This document shows positions 19,069 to 26,299 of a DNA stretch of 64,000 nt, one piece after another. A program made the translations under genes and the position numbers. The stretch comes from Tianweitania sediminis (GTDB lineage Bacteria > Pseudomonadota > Alphaproteobacteria > Rhizobiales > Rhizobiaceae). The stretch is taken from the NCBI RefSeq assembly GCF_017813335.1, contig NZ_JAGIYY010000002.1, positions 496,001 through 560,000 on the forward strand. Direction: 5' to 3'. How positions within the stretch are numbered: the first letter of the stretch is position 1; each line of letters opens with the position of its first letter. The notes below the pieces were generated by a model. The model saw only the letters and a list, made by a program, of their open reading frames with translations. It had not been told where the DNA came from and searched no databases.

Positions 19069-19494
19069 TTGGGAGTGCGGCCGGTGGCGGCAAATGCGGC
19101 AAGGCAGGACAGGCGTGTTGAAGCGGAGGAGGATATCGACGGGGATACCGGCAAGCAGGGTCGGGAAGAAGCAGTCGTGGAACTGTGTGACTGCGTGCTC
19201 GACCTCGCCGCGGCCTTCTATGGCGTTTCCGGACGGGAACTGCGGCAAACCGGGCGTTCCCGCCTCGAGGTCGCGCGTGTGCGGCAGATCGCCATGTATG
19301 TGGCCCACACCGTCCTCGACATGAGCATGGGGGAGGTGGGGCGCGGCTTCGGGCGCGACCGCACCACGGTTCTTCATGCCGTTCATCTGATCGAGGATCT
19401 GCGCGACGACGCCGAGTTCGATGCTGTCCTGGCGCGAACCGAACATATCGCGAAGACCGTGATGCGCGGTCGCAAGGTGTGGAGCCTGCGATAA
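19069..19494 (+). CDS. DnaA domain IV-like HTH protein, GafY-like GTA activator candidate
   Basis: The product of up to 141 residues carries, at about residues 64-125, a domain matching the DNA-binding domain IV of DnaA: SRLEVARVRQIAMYVAHTV, then SMGEVGRGFGRDRTTVLHAV, the equivalent of the DnaA signature GRDHTTV. The AAA+ part of DnaA is absent, so it is a DNA-binding protein and not an initiator. In Rhodobacter the gene transfer agent activator GafA joins a DnaA-like domain to a second domain, and in Caulobacter these are split into GafY and GafZ. The order here, with a DUF6456 protein translationally coupled downstream, matches that split. TTG at 19069, GTG at 19075 and GTG at 19084 are all possible starts; the last has GGGAG eight bases upstream. 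Function is inferred from architecture. Confidence 0.75.
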   Translation: MGVRPVAANAARQDRRVEAEEDIDGDTGKQGREEAVVELCDCVLDLAAAFYGVSGRELRQTGRSRLEVARVRQIAMYVAHTVLDMSMGEVGRGFGRDRTTVLHAVHLIEDLRDDAEFDAVLARTEHIAKTVMRGRKVWSLR

Positions 19495-20291
19495 TGAAGG
19501 ACCCGGTACAGGAAGAACACCACAAGCGCCGCCTGCTCGATTTTCTCGCGCAAGGAGCTGCGCGCATCGAACGGGACACTGGAGATCAACTGCTCTTGAG
19601 CGGCCCGCGCGGCCGGATAGCCGTGCCGCTCGCAGTTCTGGATGCTGCGCTACAAGCTATCGCGGTGGAGAGAGCCGGTGAGACGGTGACGATCACCGAA
19701 AACGGACGAGCCGTGCGGCGTGGCCTGCAGGACGCCTTTGCCGCGCAGCATCGCGAGCTTGCGGAAGCAGCCGTGAAAACGGACGGCGAATGGGAAACCG
19801 TGACGGTGAACCTGGCGGAGTCGCCCCTGGCACAACTTGCACGCCGCAGGGATCGTGCGGGACGTGCTTATCTGGGCGAGGAGGAGATCCGGGCTGGCGA
19901 GCGGCTGCGAGCCGATTTCACCCGCGGCCAGCTGATGCCGCGCTTGAGCGCCAACTGGAACGCCACAGTTTCTGCGGCCCAGCGCGGCCGCGGCGGTGCT
20001 GGCGGAATGGCCGATCTGACCGACGCGGCGCTGGCAGCCCGCCAACGCGTGGAACGGGCGATCAATGCCACGGGACCGGAACTGTCGGGCGTGCTGCTGG
20101 ATATCTGCTGTTTTCTGAAAGGGCTGGAGCAAGTGGAAGCCGAGCGCGGATGGCCCGTTCGTTCAGGCAAGGTCATGCTGAAGGCCGCACTCAGCGCATT
20201 GGCGCGCCATTACGAGCCAGCGCGATCATCGAACCGGCAACAGCGGGTGCTTCATTGGGGTACAGACGATTACCGGCCGACGGTCCGGTAG
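19494..20291 (+). CDS. DUF6456 protein, GafZ-like GTA activator/antiterminator candidate
   Basis: The 265-residue protein has a variable N-terminal half and a conserved C-terminal part, ELSGVLLDICCFLKGLEQVEAERG then WPVRSGKVMLKAALSALARHY, that I recognise as the DUF6456 domain with a helix-turn-helix-like, sigma-region-4-like fold. Its ATG shares a base with the upstream stop (TAATG), so the two genes are coupled. In Caulobacter, GafZ works with GafY to activate the gene transfer agent promoter and to let RNA polymerase read through terminators; in Rhodobacter the equivalent part of GafA contacts RNA polymerase. Assignment to GafZ rests on the gene pairing and the domain, with no alignment done. 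It ends 7 nt from the convergent sufE stop. Confidence 0.7.
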   Translation: MKDPVQEEHHKRRLLDFLAQGAARIERDTGDQLLLSGPRGRIAVPLAVLDAALQAIAVERAGETVTITENGRAVRRGLQDAFAAQHRELAEAAVKTDGEWETVTVNLAESPLAQLARRRDRAGRAYLGEEEIRAGERLRADFTRGQLMPRLSANWNATVSAAQRGRGGAGGMADLTDAALAARQRVERAINATGPELSGVLLDICCFLKGLEQVEAERGWPVRSGKVMLKAALSALARHYEPARSSNRQQRVLHWGTDDYRPTVR

Positions 20292-20298
20292 GTTGGCA

Positions 20299-20730
20299 TC
20301 AAACGCCGCGGCTGGCCTCTGCTTCGGCCCGGATGCGCTTCACCATGGAACGAAGTCCGTTGGATCGCTGCGGCGTCAGGTGGGAGTCGAGGCCCAACGA
20401 CCGCAGCGTTTCTTCGGCATCGATCCCGGTAATTTCCGACGCTCGCCGGCCGGAATACAAGGCAAGGAGGATGGCCACGAGGCCGCGAACGATATGGGCA
20501 TCCGAATCGCCGTGGAACGTGAGAACGGGATCGTTGCCGCCGGCGTGTTCGCTGACCAGCCACACCTGGCTGGCGCAACCCGGAACCTTGTGCGCGTCGT
20601 CGCGCGCTTCTTCCGGGTAGGGGGGAAGATCCTGCCCGAGTTCGATGACGTAGCGGTAGCGGTCCTCCCAGTCGTCAAGGAAGGCGAAGTCTTCGCGGAT
20701 CGATTCGATGGATGCGGTCATGCCGCGCAT
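20299..20730 (-). CDS. sufE: SufE-family sulfur acceptor
   Basis: The 143-residue protein has the SufE fold signature with the acceptor Cys52 in KVPGCASQVW and the downstream block VRGLVAILLALYSG. SufE takes sulfur from the cysteine desulfurase SufS and stimulates Fe-S cluster assembly in the cytoplasm. It stands apart from any suf operon, a frequent situation in Hyphomicrobiales where a second SufE-like gene occurs elsewhere. The start is either the ATG at 20730 or the one at 20721; neither has a clear ribosome-binding site. It is followed on the same strand upstream by the DUF5330 gene, whose stop is 48 nt before this start. Confidence 0.92.
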   Translation of the reverse strand: MRGMTASIESIREDFAFLDDWEDRYRYVIELGQDLPPYPEEARDDAHKVPGCASQVWLVSEHAGGNDPVLTFHGDSDAHIVRGLVAILLALYSGRRASEITGIDAEETLRSLGLDSHLTPQRSNGLRSMVKRIRAEAEASRGV

Positions 20731-20778
20731 ATAGGTCGAGGAAAGCTGGGCGTCACGCTGCTCTTCGCGCTGCGAAGG

Positions 20779-21162
20779 CTAGAAAGGGGCGTGGTCCGGA
20801 CGTGCGGTGGGAAGGGGAATGCTTCCGGTCGTGGTCGGCTCCGCCGCAACATCCGCAAGAGCAAGGTCGGCGGCCGCCGGATCGGCGGGAAGCTCAGGGT
20901 CGATCATGGTTGAAGCCAAGCGGGCGCTTTCCTGAGCCCGCACGCTGATCGTCTGGAAAGCGGCGCGTCCGGTTTCGCAGACATCCGGCTTACGCTGGCA
21001 AAGGCCCGCCACGTCGCTGACGGCATCCTTGGCGGCAAACAGGGCCTCGATCGGCCCGACTTCCCGTACTGACGAATCGCTTCCCCCAACACCAAAGGGA
21101 AGTGCGAGAAGAACCAGCGAGAACCAAAACCCCATGCGGATCAGAAACGCCATCGACTTCAT
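20779..21162 (-). CDS. DUF5330 domain protein
   Basis: A 127-residue protein with an N-terminal membrane helix or signal (AFLIRMGFWFSLVLLALPF), a middle part with DVAGLCQRKPDVCETGRAAF containing two Cys, and a Pro/Ala-rich tail ending in TTGSIPLPTARPDHAPF. This layout is that of DUF5330, a small exported family found in Hyphomicrobiales with no known function. The cysteines could form a periplasmic disulfide. Its position next to sufE and divergent from a histidine kinase matches what I recall from related genomes. ATG at 21162 or at 21153 are both possible. Confidence 0.75.
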   Translation of the reverse strand: MKSMAFLIRMGFWFSLVLLALPFGVGGSDSSVREVGPIEALFAAKDAVSDVAGLCQRKPDVCETGRAAFQTISVRAQESARLASTMIDPELPADPAAADLALADVAAEPTTTGSIPLPTARPDHAPF

Positions 21163-21588
21163 CCAGAAGGGCCCAAGGCCCGTTGCTTATGCTGAAGGCG
21201 TTCTGGCGCATTTCCCTTCAAAAGCGGCTTGAAGGCAGAACCAGCATTTTCAGCAAAATTAGTTCAAATGCGGAATACCCGATCATTCGGAAAAAGCGCT
21301 GCGGGTGCAATGGGTTCCAGCCAACCTTTCGTTAACCATCTAAGTTCCTGAGCGTGCTTCGTCGAAATGTCGGCGGGTCAGCGGGACGGCGCGCCGCACC
21401 GGGCCGGAACACGCCACAACGGGCAATTAACCCTAGCAACTGCTGGCTTGGCGGAAGAGCCCGCGGAGGGTGTCAGCGAGCGAAGAAGGCGAGGAAAGGT
21501 GGCTCGTTTATCTCTTCCTTAAACGCTGGATGCGACTTTCGACCCAGTTCGAGGTCGCGACGGCGCGGCTACATGTGAGTGCGTTGTA
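21163..21588. other. 426-bp intergenic region between DUF5330 and histidine kinase genes
   Basis: This region separates two divergent genes. It contains an AT-rich part (about 21240-21300), a CtrA-like half-site GTTAACCAT at 21331-21339 and a second TTAACC at 21427-21432. No convincing coding frame is seen. The uncertain start of the kinase means its right end could move. Confidence 0.6.
21331..21339 (+). promoter_or_regulatory. CtrA-like half-site GTTAACCAT
   Basis: GTTAACCAT contains the TTAACCAT half-site favoured by CtrA in alphaproteobacteria. The second TTAA at the N7 spacing is not present. It lies about 250 nt before the DivJ-like kinase gene. A nine-base match alone is weak. Confidence 0.3.
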
Positions 21589-23373
21589 TTGAGTTATACG
21601 GCCCGCAGATCCGGCGATTGGAAAGGCGGCCTGGCTGCCGCTTGCAGCCGGCTTGTGCATCCGCGCGTGGCGGAATCGGCGTTCAACAGCCATCTTCGCT
21701 TGGCGGGGCTTCTTTTGCTTGCGCCGATCGGCCTTTCGGCACTGGCAACGCCTTATCTGTCATCCTTCTTCACCGTGCCCATCATGCTGGCCCTCGTATG
21801 CGTCGGCATCGCCGCTTCCTGGGGCCTGCTCGTCGGACTGGCGAGCACAGGGCGCGATTCCCTGTTTGCGGCCGCGGGGCTTGTTCTGGGTGGCCTTGCG
21901 CTGACGGTGGTGATCGCTGCTGCTGGAGGCGTCGCATCTCCCGTGACCCTGATGCTGATCGCGCTGCCGCTTGAAGCATGGTGGGTGAAGCGTTCGCGAC
22001 GCGCGGCGCAGGCCGGCTTCTTTGCCGCCGCATCCGTGCTTGGCGTGCTGGTTGCGTTGCAAGGCGCGGGCTTGTTTCTGCCCTTGGCACCGAGCGCGTT
22101 TTGGCACTGGCTGCTTCCGATCGGCTATGCTTTCAGCCTCCTGCAGCGCTTCAATCAAACGCCGCACGCTGACGTCGTGCCGACGTCAGACCCCACGTCA
22201 GACCCCACGTCAGAACTGGAAGCCTTGTCGGACGCGGCCGTTTTGCGGGTGGATAGCGCGGGCGAAGTCGTCAGCGTGAACCGGCACTCACAAACCGTGC
22301 TCGGCCTTCCTGGTCAGCATCTGCGCGGGCAAGGCTTTTTCGAGCGTCTTCATGTCGCGGACCGGGTGACGTATCTCACCGCTCTCGCTGACCTGCGCCT
22401 CACCGGTGTCGACCAGACCCTCGATGTCCGGCTACGCGTCCCGGAAGGAGAAACAGGCTCCGCAGTCAAGCTTTTTGCCCTCACCATGGTGCAACGCAAG
22501 ATCGACCTCAGCGTCTTTCTATCGGTTCGCAGCCGGGGAGAAGAAGTCGACCTCAAGCATCGGCTGGAGGAGGCGATCGAGCGCGCTGACCGCCTCGAGC
22601 TGACAAAGAGCCGGTTCCTGGCTGCCGTGAGTCACGAACTGCGCACGCCGCTGAATGCGATCATCGGCTTTAGCGAGATGATGAACAGCGGCATGGCCGG
22701 CCCCTTTGCCGATCCTCGCCAAGCGGAATATGTCGGCATCATCCGCGAGTCGGGCCAGCACCTTCTCAGCGTGGTGAATTCCATTCTGGATGTCTCGAAG
22801 ATTGAATCGGGCACATACACGATCAATGCCGAGCCGTTCCCCTTTGCCGACGCCGTGGAGTTCTGCCGAGCCATGCTCGCAGGCCAAGCGAAAACCAAGG
22901 CGATCTCGCTGCGGGTCCAGATCGAGCGCGACATCGGCGATGTTTGCGGCGACCGACGTGCGATCCAGCAAACCTTGATCAACTTGGTCGGCAACGCGAT
23001 CAAGTTCACGCCGGAAGGCGGCGCCGTAACAATCGGGGCGCACCGGCAGGGTCGCCGGCTACAGTTCTGGGTGTCTGACACGGGCATCGGTATCGCCGCC
23101 TGCGACCTGGAACAGATCGGCCGGCCTTTCGTCCAGGTGTGCAGCGATTATAATCGCCAGCATGAAGGGGCGGGATTGGGGCTCTCCATCGTGAAGGGTC
23201 TTGTGGAGCTGCACCAGGGTACTTTGTCGGTGGCGAGTGCACCCGGCGAAGGCACGACGGTGACGGTGACCCTGCCGATCGACGGTCCGGAGACGGATGC
23301 GGCAATTGGGGGAAGCAAAGGAACGGAGAGGCATGGCAGGCAGATCGCAGAAAGCTTCCGCAAAAGCGCGTAA
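21589..23373 (+). CDS. membrane PAS-type sensor histidine kinase, DivJ-like
   Basis: The 594-residue protein has five or six membrane helices in the first ~190 residues, a short hydrophilic repeat linker, a PAS-like region (about 205-310), a HisKA domain with His349 in AVSHELRTPLNAIIGFSEMM, and an HATPase domain with DTGIGI and GAGLGLSIVKGL boxes. The N-terminal helices followed by PAS and this HisKA subtype recall DivJ, the kinase of the cell-cycle regulator DivK, but other kinases share the design. TTG at 21589 is the first start; GTG codons at 21655 and 21667 would remove 22 or 26 residues without affecting the helices. The next gene begins inside its 3' end by 41 nt. Confidence 0.85.
   Translation: MSYTARRSGDWKGGLAAACSRLVHPRVAESAFNSHLRLAGLLLLAPIGLSALATPYLSSFFTVPIMLALVCVGIAASWGLLVGLASTGRDSLFAAAGLVLGGLALTVVIAAAGGVASPVTLMLIALPLEAWWVKRSRRAAQAGFFAAASVLGVLVALQGAGLFLPLAPSAFWHWLLPIGYAFSLLQRFNQTPHADVVPTSDPTSDPTSELEALSDAAVLRVDSAGEVVSVNRHSQTVLGLPGQHLRGQGFFERLHVADRVTYLTALADLRLTGVDQTLDVRLRVPEGETGSAVKLFALTMVQRKIDLSVFLSVRSRGEEVDLKHRLEEAIERADRLELTKSRFLAAVSHELRTPLNAIIGFSEMMNSGMAGPFADPRQAEYVGIIRESGQHLLSVVNSILDVSKIESGTYTINAEPFPFADAVEFCRAMLAGQAKTKAISLRVQIERDIGDVCGDRRAIQQTLINLVGNAIKFTPEGGAVTIGAHRQGRRLQFWVSDTGIGIAACDLEQIGRPFVQVCSDYNRQHEGAGLGLSIVKGLVELHQGTLSVASAPGEGTTVTVTLPIDGPETDAAIGGSKGTERHGRQIAESFRKSA
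22183..22214 (+). repeat. 12-bp tandem repeat inside the kinase gene
   Basis: The unit ACGTCAGACCCC occurs twice (22183-22194 and 22195-22206) followed by a partial ACGTCAGA to 22214. It encodes TSDPTSDPTSE in the linker between the membrane part and the PAS region. Since 12 bp keeps the frame, copy-number change would alter linker length only. Confidence 0.85.
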
Positions 23374-24121
23374 GCCGCAGCCGGCTGCGCAACATGGGGT
23401 GATGCACCGGGCTGCTTCGGCATCCGCGGCAGCGATCGCGCGCAATCCCGTTGCGGTGGGCGGCAGCACGGCCTTTCTGGTGGCGCTATTCTTTGTTTCC
23501 GCGAATGCCGTTTGGTACCAGCCTCACGTCCATAGCGGGGCCTTTTTTGCCACGCGCGACCTGCCGCAGATGCGCACCCCCTCGGTTGTGCCTTCCTTGT
23601 TGCAGCCCGAAGACCGCATTGAACAGCCGGACGGGGCGGACACCAGCATCGACCTGACCGTGCAGCAGGTGCAGACCGCCTTGCAAGACCTCAAGCTTTA
23701 TCGCGGCCCTGTCGACGGCCGCATGGGCAGCGGGACGAGCGAGGCGATCTCGATCTATCAGAAGATCCTTGGGCAACCGACCACAGGGCGGATCGACGAC
23801 ACGCTGTTGAACCACCTCGGCATCGAAACCAACACCGCCTCGGTAGGGAGCGTTCCTGTCCCGACAGACCCTATTGGGCGAACCGACGAAGTCGCCTCCT
23901 TGATTGCCGAACCAGGCGCGACGCCGGAGCCGATCCGGATCAGCCAGGTGCAGGCGGGTTTGCGAGCCTTCGGCGATCACAGCGTCGAGGTGGATGGCTT
24001 GATGGGCGCCAAGACGCGGAGCGCAATCCGAGAATTCCAGGCGTTGTTCGGGCTGGCCGTGACCGGCGAGCCGACGGACGAGGTTTATGCCAAGATGCGC
24101 GAAATTGGCCTGACGAACTGA
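23333..24121 (+). CDS. membrane-anchored protein with two peptidoglycan-binding domains
   Basis: The 262-residue product starts MAGRSQKASAKARKPQ, a basic cytoplasmic tail, followed by one membrane helix (around residues 43-58, STAFLVALFFVSANAVWY). The periplasmic part has two PG_binding_1 repeats: QVQTALQDLKLYRGPVDG and RMGSGTSEAISIYQ, then QVQAGLRAFGDHSVEVDG and LMGAKTRSAIREFQ. It probably binds peptidoglycan without cutting it, since no catalytic domain follows. The ATG at 23333 is preceded by GGAACGGAGAGG and lies within the end of the kinase gene, so the two genes are coupled. An in-frame upstream start at 23297 lacks a site. DUF1491 follows after 12 nt. Confidence 0.85.
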   Translation: MAGRSQKASAKARKPQPAAQHGVMHRAASASAAAIARNPVAVGGSTAFLVALFFVSANAVWYQPHVHSGAFFATRDLPQMRTPSVVPSLLQPEDRIEQPDGADTSIDLTVQQVQTALQDLKLYRGPVDGRMGSGTSEAISIYQKILGQPTTGRIDDTLLNHLGIETNTASVGSVPVPTDPIGRTDEVASLIAEPGATPEPIRISQVQAGLRAFGDHSVEVDGLMGAKTRSAIREFQALFGLAVTGEPTDEVYAKMREIGLTN

Positions 24122-24133
24122 GCCGTTCCGATC

Positions 24134-24481
24134 ATGCGGCTGACCTCGGACTTCTTTGTAGCCGCCTTGACGCGACGGGTGTTCGGCGACGGCGGGTTTG
24201 CTGCCGTGGTACGCCGGGGCGCAACGGAAGCTGGCGCCATCTTCGTGACGTCGAGAAATCGCTTCGGCGAGGTGACATTGTATGGTCCGGCAGCGCAAAC
24301 GAGCTACGGCGAGGACTGTCCGGCGGAGCGGCAGTTTTCCAGGCTGCTGGACGGTGCGGACGATGCATCCGTGGAAGCCCGGCTCGCCAAGGAGATGCGC
24401 TTCGATCCCGATATATGGATCGTCGACGTCGAGCCGGGCCGCCTGGCAGTCGACGAGCTCCTGTCGGTGGATGAACCCTGA
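24134..24481 (+). CDS. DUF1491 family protein
   Basis: The 115-residue cytoplasmic protein begins MRLTSDFFVAALTRRVF and contains GAIFVTSRNRFGEVTLYGPA and RFDPDIWIVDVE, the features by which I recognise DUF1491, a widespread alphaproteobacterial family of unknown function. It follows the peptidoglycan-binding gene by 12 nt and so belongs to the kinase/PG-binding/DUF1491 operon. Its stop is 6 nt from the convergent DUF2336 stop. Confidence 0.85.
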   Translation: MRLTSDFFVAALTRRVFGDGGFAAVVRRGATEAGAIFVTSRNRFGEVTLYGPAAQTSYGEDCPAERQFSRLLDGADDASVEARLAKEMRFDPDIWIVDVEPGRLAVDELLSVDEP

Positions 24482-24487
24482 AACGCG

Positions 24488-25429
24488 TCAGGCGGCCTGA
24501 ACTGAACGGCGCGTCGGCGCCTTGGCCAGATTGCCGTTGCCCGCGAGGTGCTGGGTCACGCCCGAATAAACAGCGTCGGCCTGGTACAAGCGCACCGCGC
24601 TCACGGCCTCGTCCGCGCTGATGGCTTCGAAGGCCGACAAAAAGGCCCGGATCGCTTGCCCGTGGCCGAAATCCTGCGGGCGAACCGCGGAAGTGAGCAG
24701 AAAAGCCTGTTCCTGTGTCAGGCCAAGCGCTTTCAAAATCCGCAGGAGGTCCTGTTTGTTTGCGCCGGCGACAATGCTGCGGGCCTGGCGATATTCGATT
24801 TCCAGCACGTCCGCCAAGGCGGTCTGGAAGAAGGGGAGGGATCCCGTCAAAGCCGTGGAGCGGAGCTTTTCGTAGACTGCGTCCATCGCGGCTTCCGCAT
24901 CGCCTTCTGCGCGCGTGCGCGACGGGCGCATCATGCCGCGCAGGATCTCACGCGTTTCAGCTGCGGCCTGCCCCTCGTTGTTCTCGCCTCGTGTTCCTGG
25001 TTCACCGCTGCTGCGAACCCTTTCCACCACGGAAGCCACCGGCGGCGTCAGGCGGCTGCGCTGTGCCACCACGCGGGCATGGCTCGCACCGTGGCGCCCG
25101 ATGATCGCAACAAGGTCGACCTCCGTCAGCGCCTGCGATTTCAGGAGCAAAGGTGCGGCGATTTCAATGGCTTCATCGGCAAGGCGACGCACGATCCCAG
25201 CCGGCGCAACCGCGCATTCGCTTAGCACGGCGGAAACGTAGCGCAGCGTTTCAGCCGACACGGCGTCATAAAGCTGCAGGCAGAGATCTTCCAGCTGGAC
25301 GATGTCGCGCCGGCTGGGCCGCGTCAGGGCGCAAAAAGCAGAGATCGCCGCACGAAACAAGCGGTCCGAACGTCCGGTTTCCTGCTTGCGGGCGAGTTGT
25401 CGAAATTCCTGCGACACGGCGATCTGCAC
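24488..25429 (-). CDS. DUF2336 protein
   Basis: The 313-residue helical protein shows the DUF2336 pattern: LFRAAISAFCALTRPSRRDIVQLEDLCLQL style N-terminal helices, then RRLADEAIEIAAPLLLKSQALTEVDLVAIIGRHG-like repeats (given here as family descriptors) and a C-terminal helical part. DUF2336 proteins are alphaproteobacterial; some in Caulobacter affect surface or biofilm regulation, but no general function is established. The start is a GTG at 25429; a CtrA-like box lies about 40-55 nt upstream. It diverges from a 58-codon gene and converges with DUF1491. Confidence 0.82.
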   Translation of the reverse strand: MQIAVSQEFRQLARKQETGRSDRLFRAAISAFCALTRPSRRDIVQLEDLCLQLYDAVSAETLRYVSAVLSECAVAPAGIVRRLADEAIEIAAPLLLKSQALTEVDLVAIIGRHGASHARVVAQRSRLTPPVASVVERVRSSGEPGTRGENNEGQAAAETREILRGMMRPSRTRAEGDAEAAMDAVYEKLRSTALTGSLPFFQTALADVLEIEYRQARSIVAGANKQDLLRILKALGLTQEQAFLLTSAVRPQDFGHGQAIRAFLSAFEAISADEAVSAVRLYQADAVYSGVTQHLAGNGNLAKAPTRRSVQAA

Positions 25430-25467
25430 TCAACGATGGCTCGATCGCTACACTTAAACGAACTCCG

Positions 25468-25482
25468 TTAGCGGACCATTAA
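25468..25482. promoter_or_regulatory. CtrA-like box TTAG-N7-TTAA
   Basis: TTAG (25468-25471), seven bases and TTAA (25479-25482) match the CtrA consensus TTAA-N7-TTAA in seven of eight core positions, and the right half continues as TTAACC. It sits in the 124-nt region between the divergent DUF2336 gene and the 58-codon gene, at a promoter-like distance from both. Confidence 0.45.
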
Positions 25483-25553
25483 CCGTCTGGGGGCTCAATC
25501 GCCCATGGAGGCGTTGCGTCACTTGCTCCGATCATCGTGAGAGGGCTTCGAAA

Positions 25554-25730
25554 ATGACAAACATCGTGGAACTGAAATTCCGCTCTTCCCAAAGAAGCGC
25601 GGCACCACAGCGCGAAAGATCCGCGGAAATCGTGATCTTCCCGGGTGTGCGCTATGAGCGCCTGGACACCCAATCGGCGGCGCCGGCAAAGCAGGGGACC
25701 GTCACCAAGCCGCTGTTGCGGCAGGGCTGA
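25554..25730 (+). CDS. 58-residue conserved-looking small protein
   Basis: An ATG at 25554 opens a 58-codon frame ending at 25730. The product is basic, MTNIVELKFRSSQRS at the start and SAEIVIFPGVRYERLD in the middle. The EIVIFPGVRYER block resembles short proteins I recall from Hyphomicrobiales with an xIxFxGVRYER pattern, of unknown function. AGAGGG lies about 10 nt before the start. Nothing overlaps it on either strand, and it shares a divergent control region with DUF2336. It lies 23 nt from the convergent DUF1254 stop. Confidence 0.55.
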   Translation: MTNIVELKFRSSQRSAAPQRERSAEIVIFPGVRYERLDTQSAAPAKQGTVTKPLLRQG

Positions 25731-25753
25731 CGGGCTTCAGGTCGTGCCCCGAA

Positions 25754-26299
25754 TCACAGCGGGGTGCAGGAAAGCTCACGCAGGAAAGTGTCGGCTGTCT
25801 CGGACCAGCTTGGATCCGGAACAAAGATCCGCACCACCGCGATGCCTTCCTGCGTTTCGCTTTCGATGAAAACGGCCTCATCCAGGCTCGGCTGCAGGCT
25901 GCGGCGCATCTCAATCATCTGCAGCGGCGTCAATACGATGACGTTCAGTGCAGCCTGCGTCGATGCGCGGTCGCTCAGGCTGAAAGTGGTCTGGCCGGCG
26001 CGGTCGCGGATCGACATGGACCAGAACGGCAGGCGACCCGTTCCAACAAGATGCAGCGCGCCATCCGTGAGGTCGAACCGGCAAGCGGCGGCGCGAAACA
26101 GCGGATCGCCTTCGCCCACAAGAAGGCCAGCGCCGGCTGTGTCGCCGGAAATCGGCGCCACGGTGTAAAGGTCCCCAGCCGCGGCAAGGCGGGACCACGC
26201 ATCCCGCGGTGCATAGGAGGGGATCAGCAGAACGATCGCGATATGCACGATCGCCGCGCCGATCAAGCCCACCACGATCGCGTAAAGGAGCTTAGTCAT
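25754..26299 (-). CDS. DUF1254 domain membrane-anchored protein
   Basis: The 181-residue product has an N-terminal membrane helix (TKLLYAIVVGLIGAAIVHIAIVLLI) and a soluble domain with PSYAPRDAWSRL, GEGDPLFRAAACRFDL and LPFWSMSIRDRAG, matching the short DUF1254-type proteins of Hyphomicrobiales. It probably faces the periplasm. The ATG at 26299 lies inside the end of the DUF1214 gene, overlapping it by 8 nt, so translation is coupled. DUF1254 and DUF1214 occur as two domains of a single protein in many other bacteria; here they are two genes in reverse domain order. No enzymatic activity is established. Confidence 0.8.
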   Translation of the reverse strand: MTKLLYAIVVGLIGAAIVHIAIVLLIPSYAPRDAWSRLAAAGDLYTVAPISGDTAGAGLLVGEGDPLFRAAACRFDLTDGALHLVGTGRLPFWSMSIRDRAGQTTFSLSDRASTQAALNVIVLTPLQMIEMRRSLQPSLDEAVFIESETQEGIAVVRIFVPDPSWSETADTFLRELSCTPL

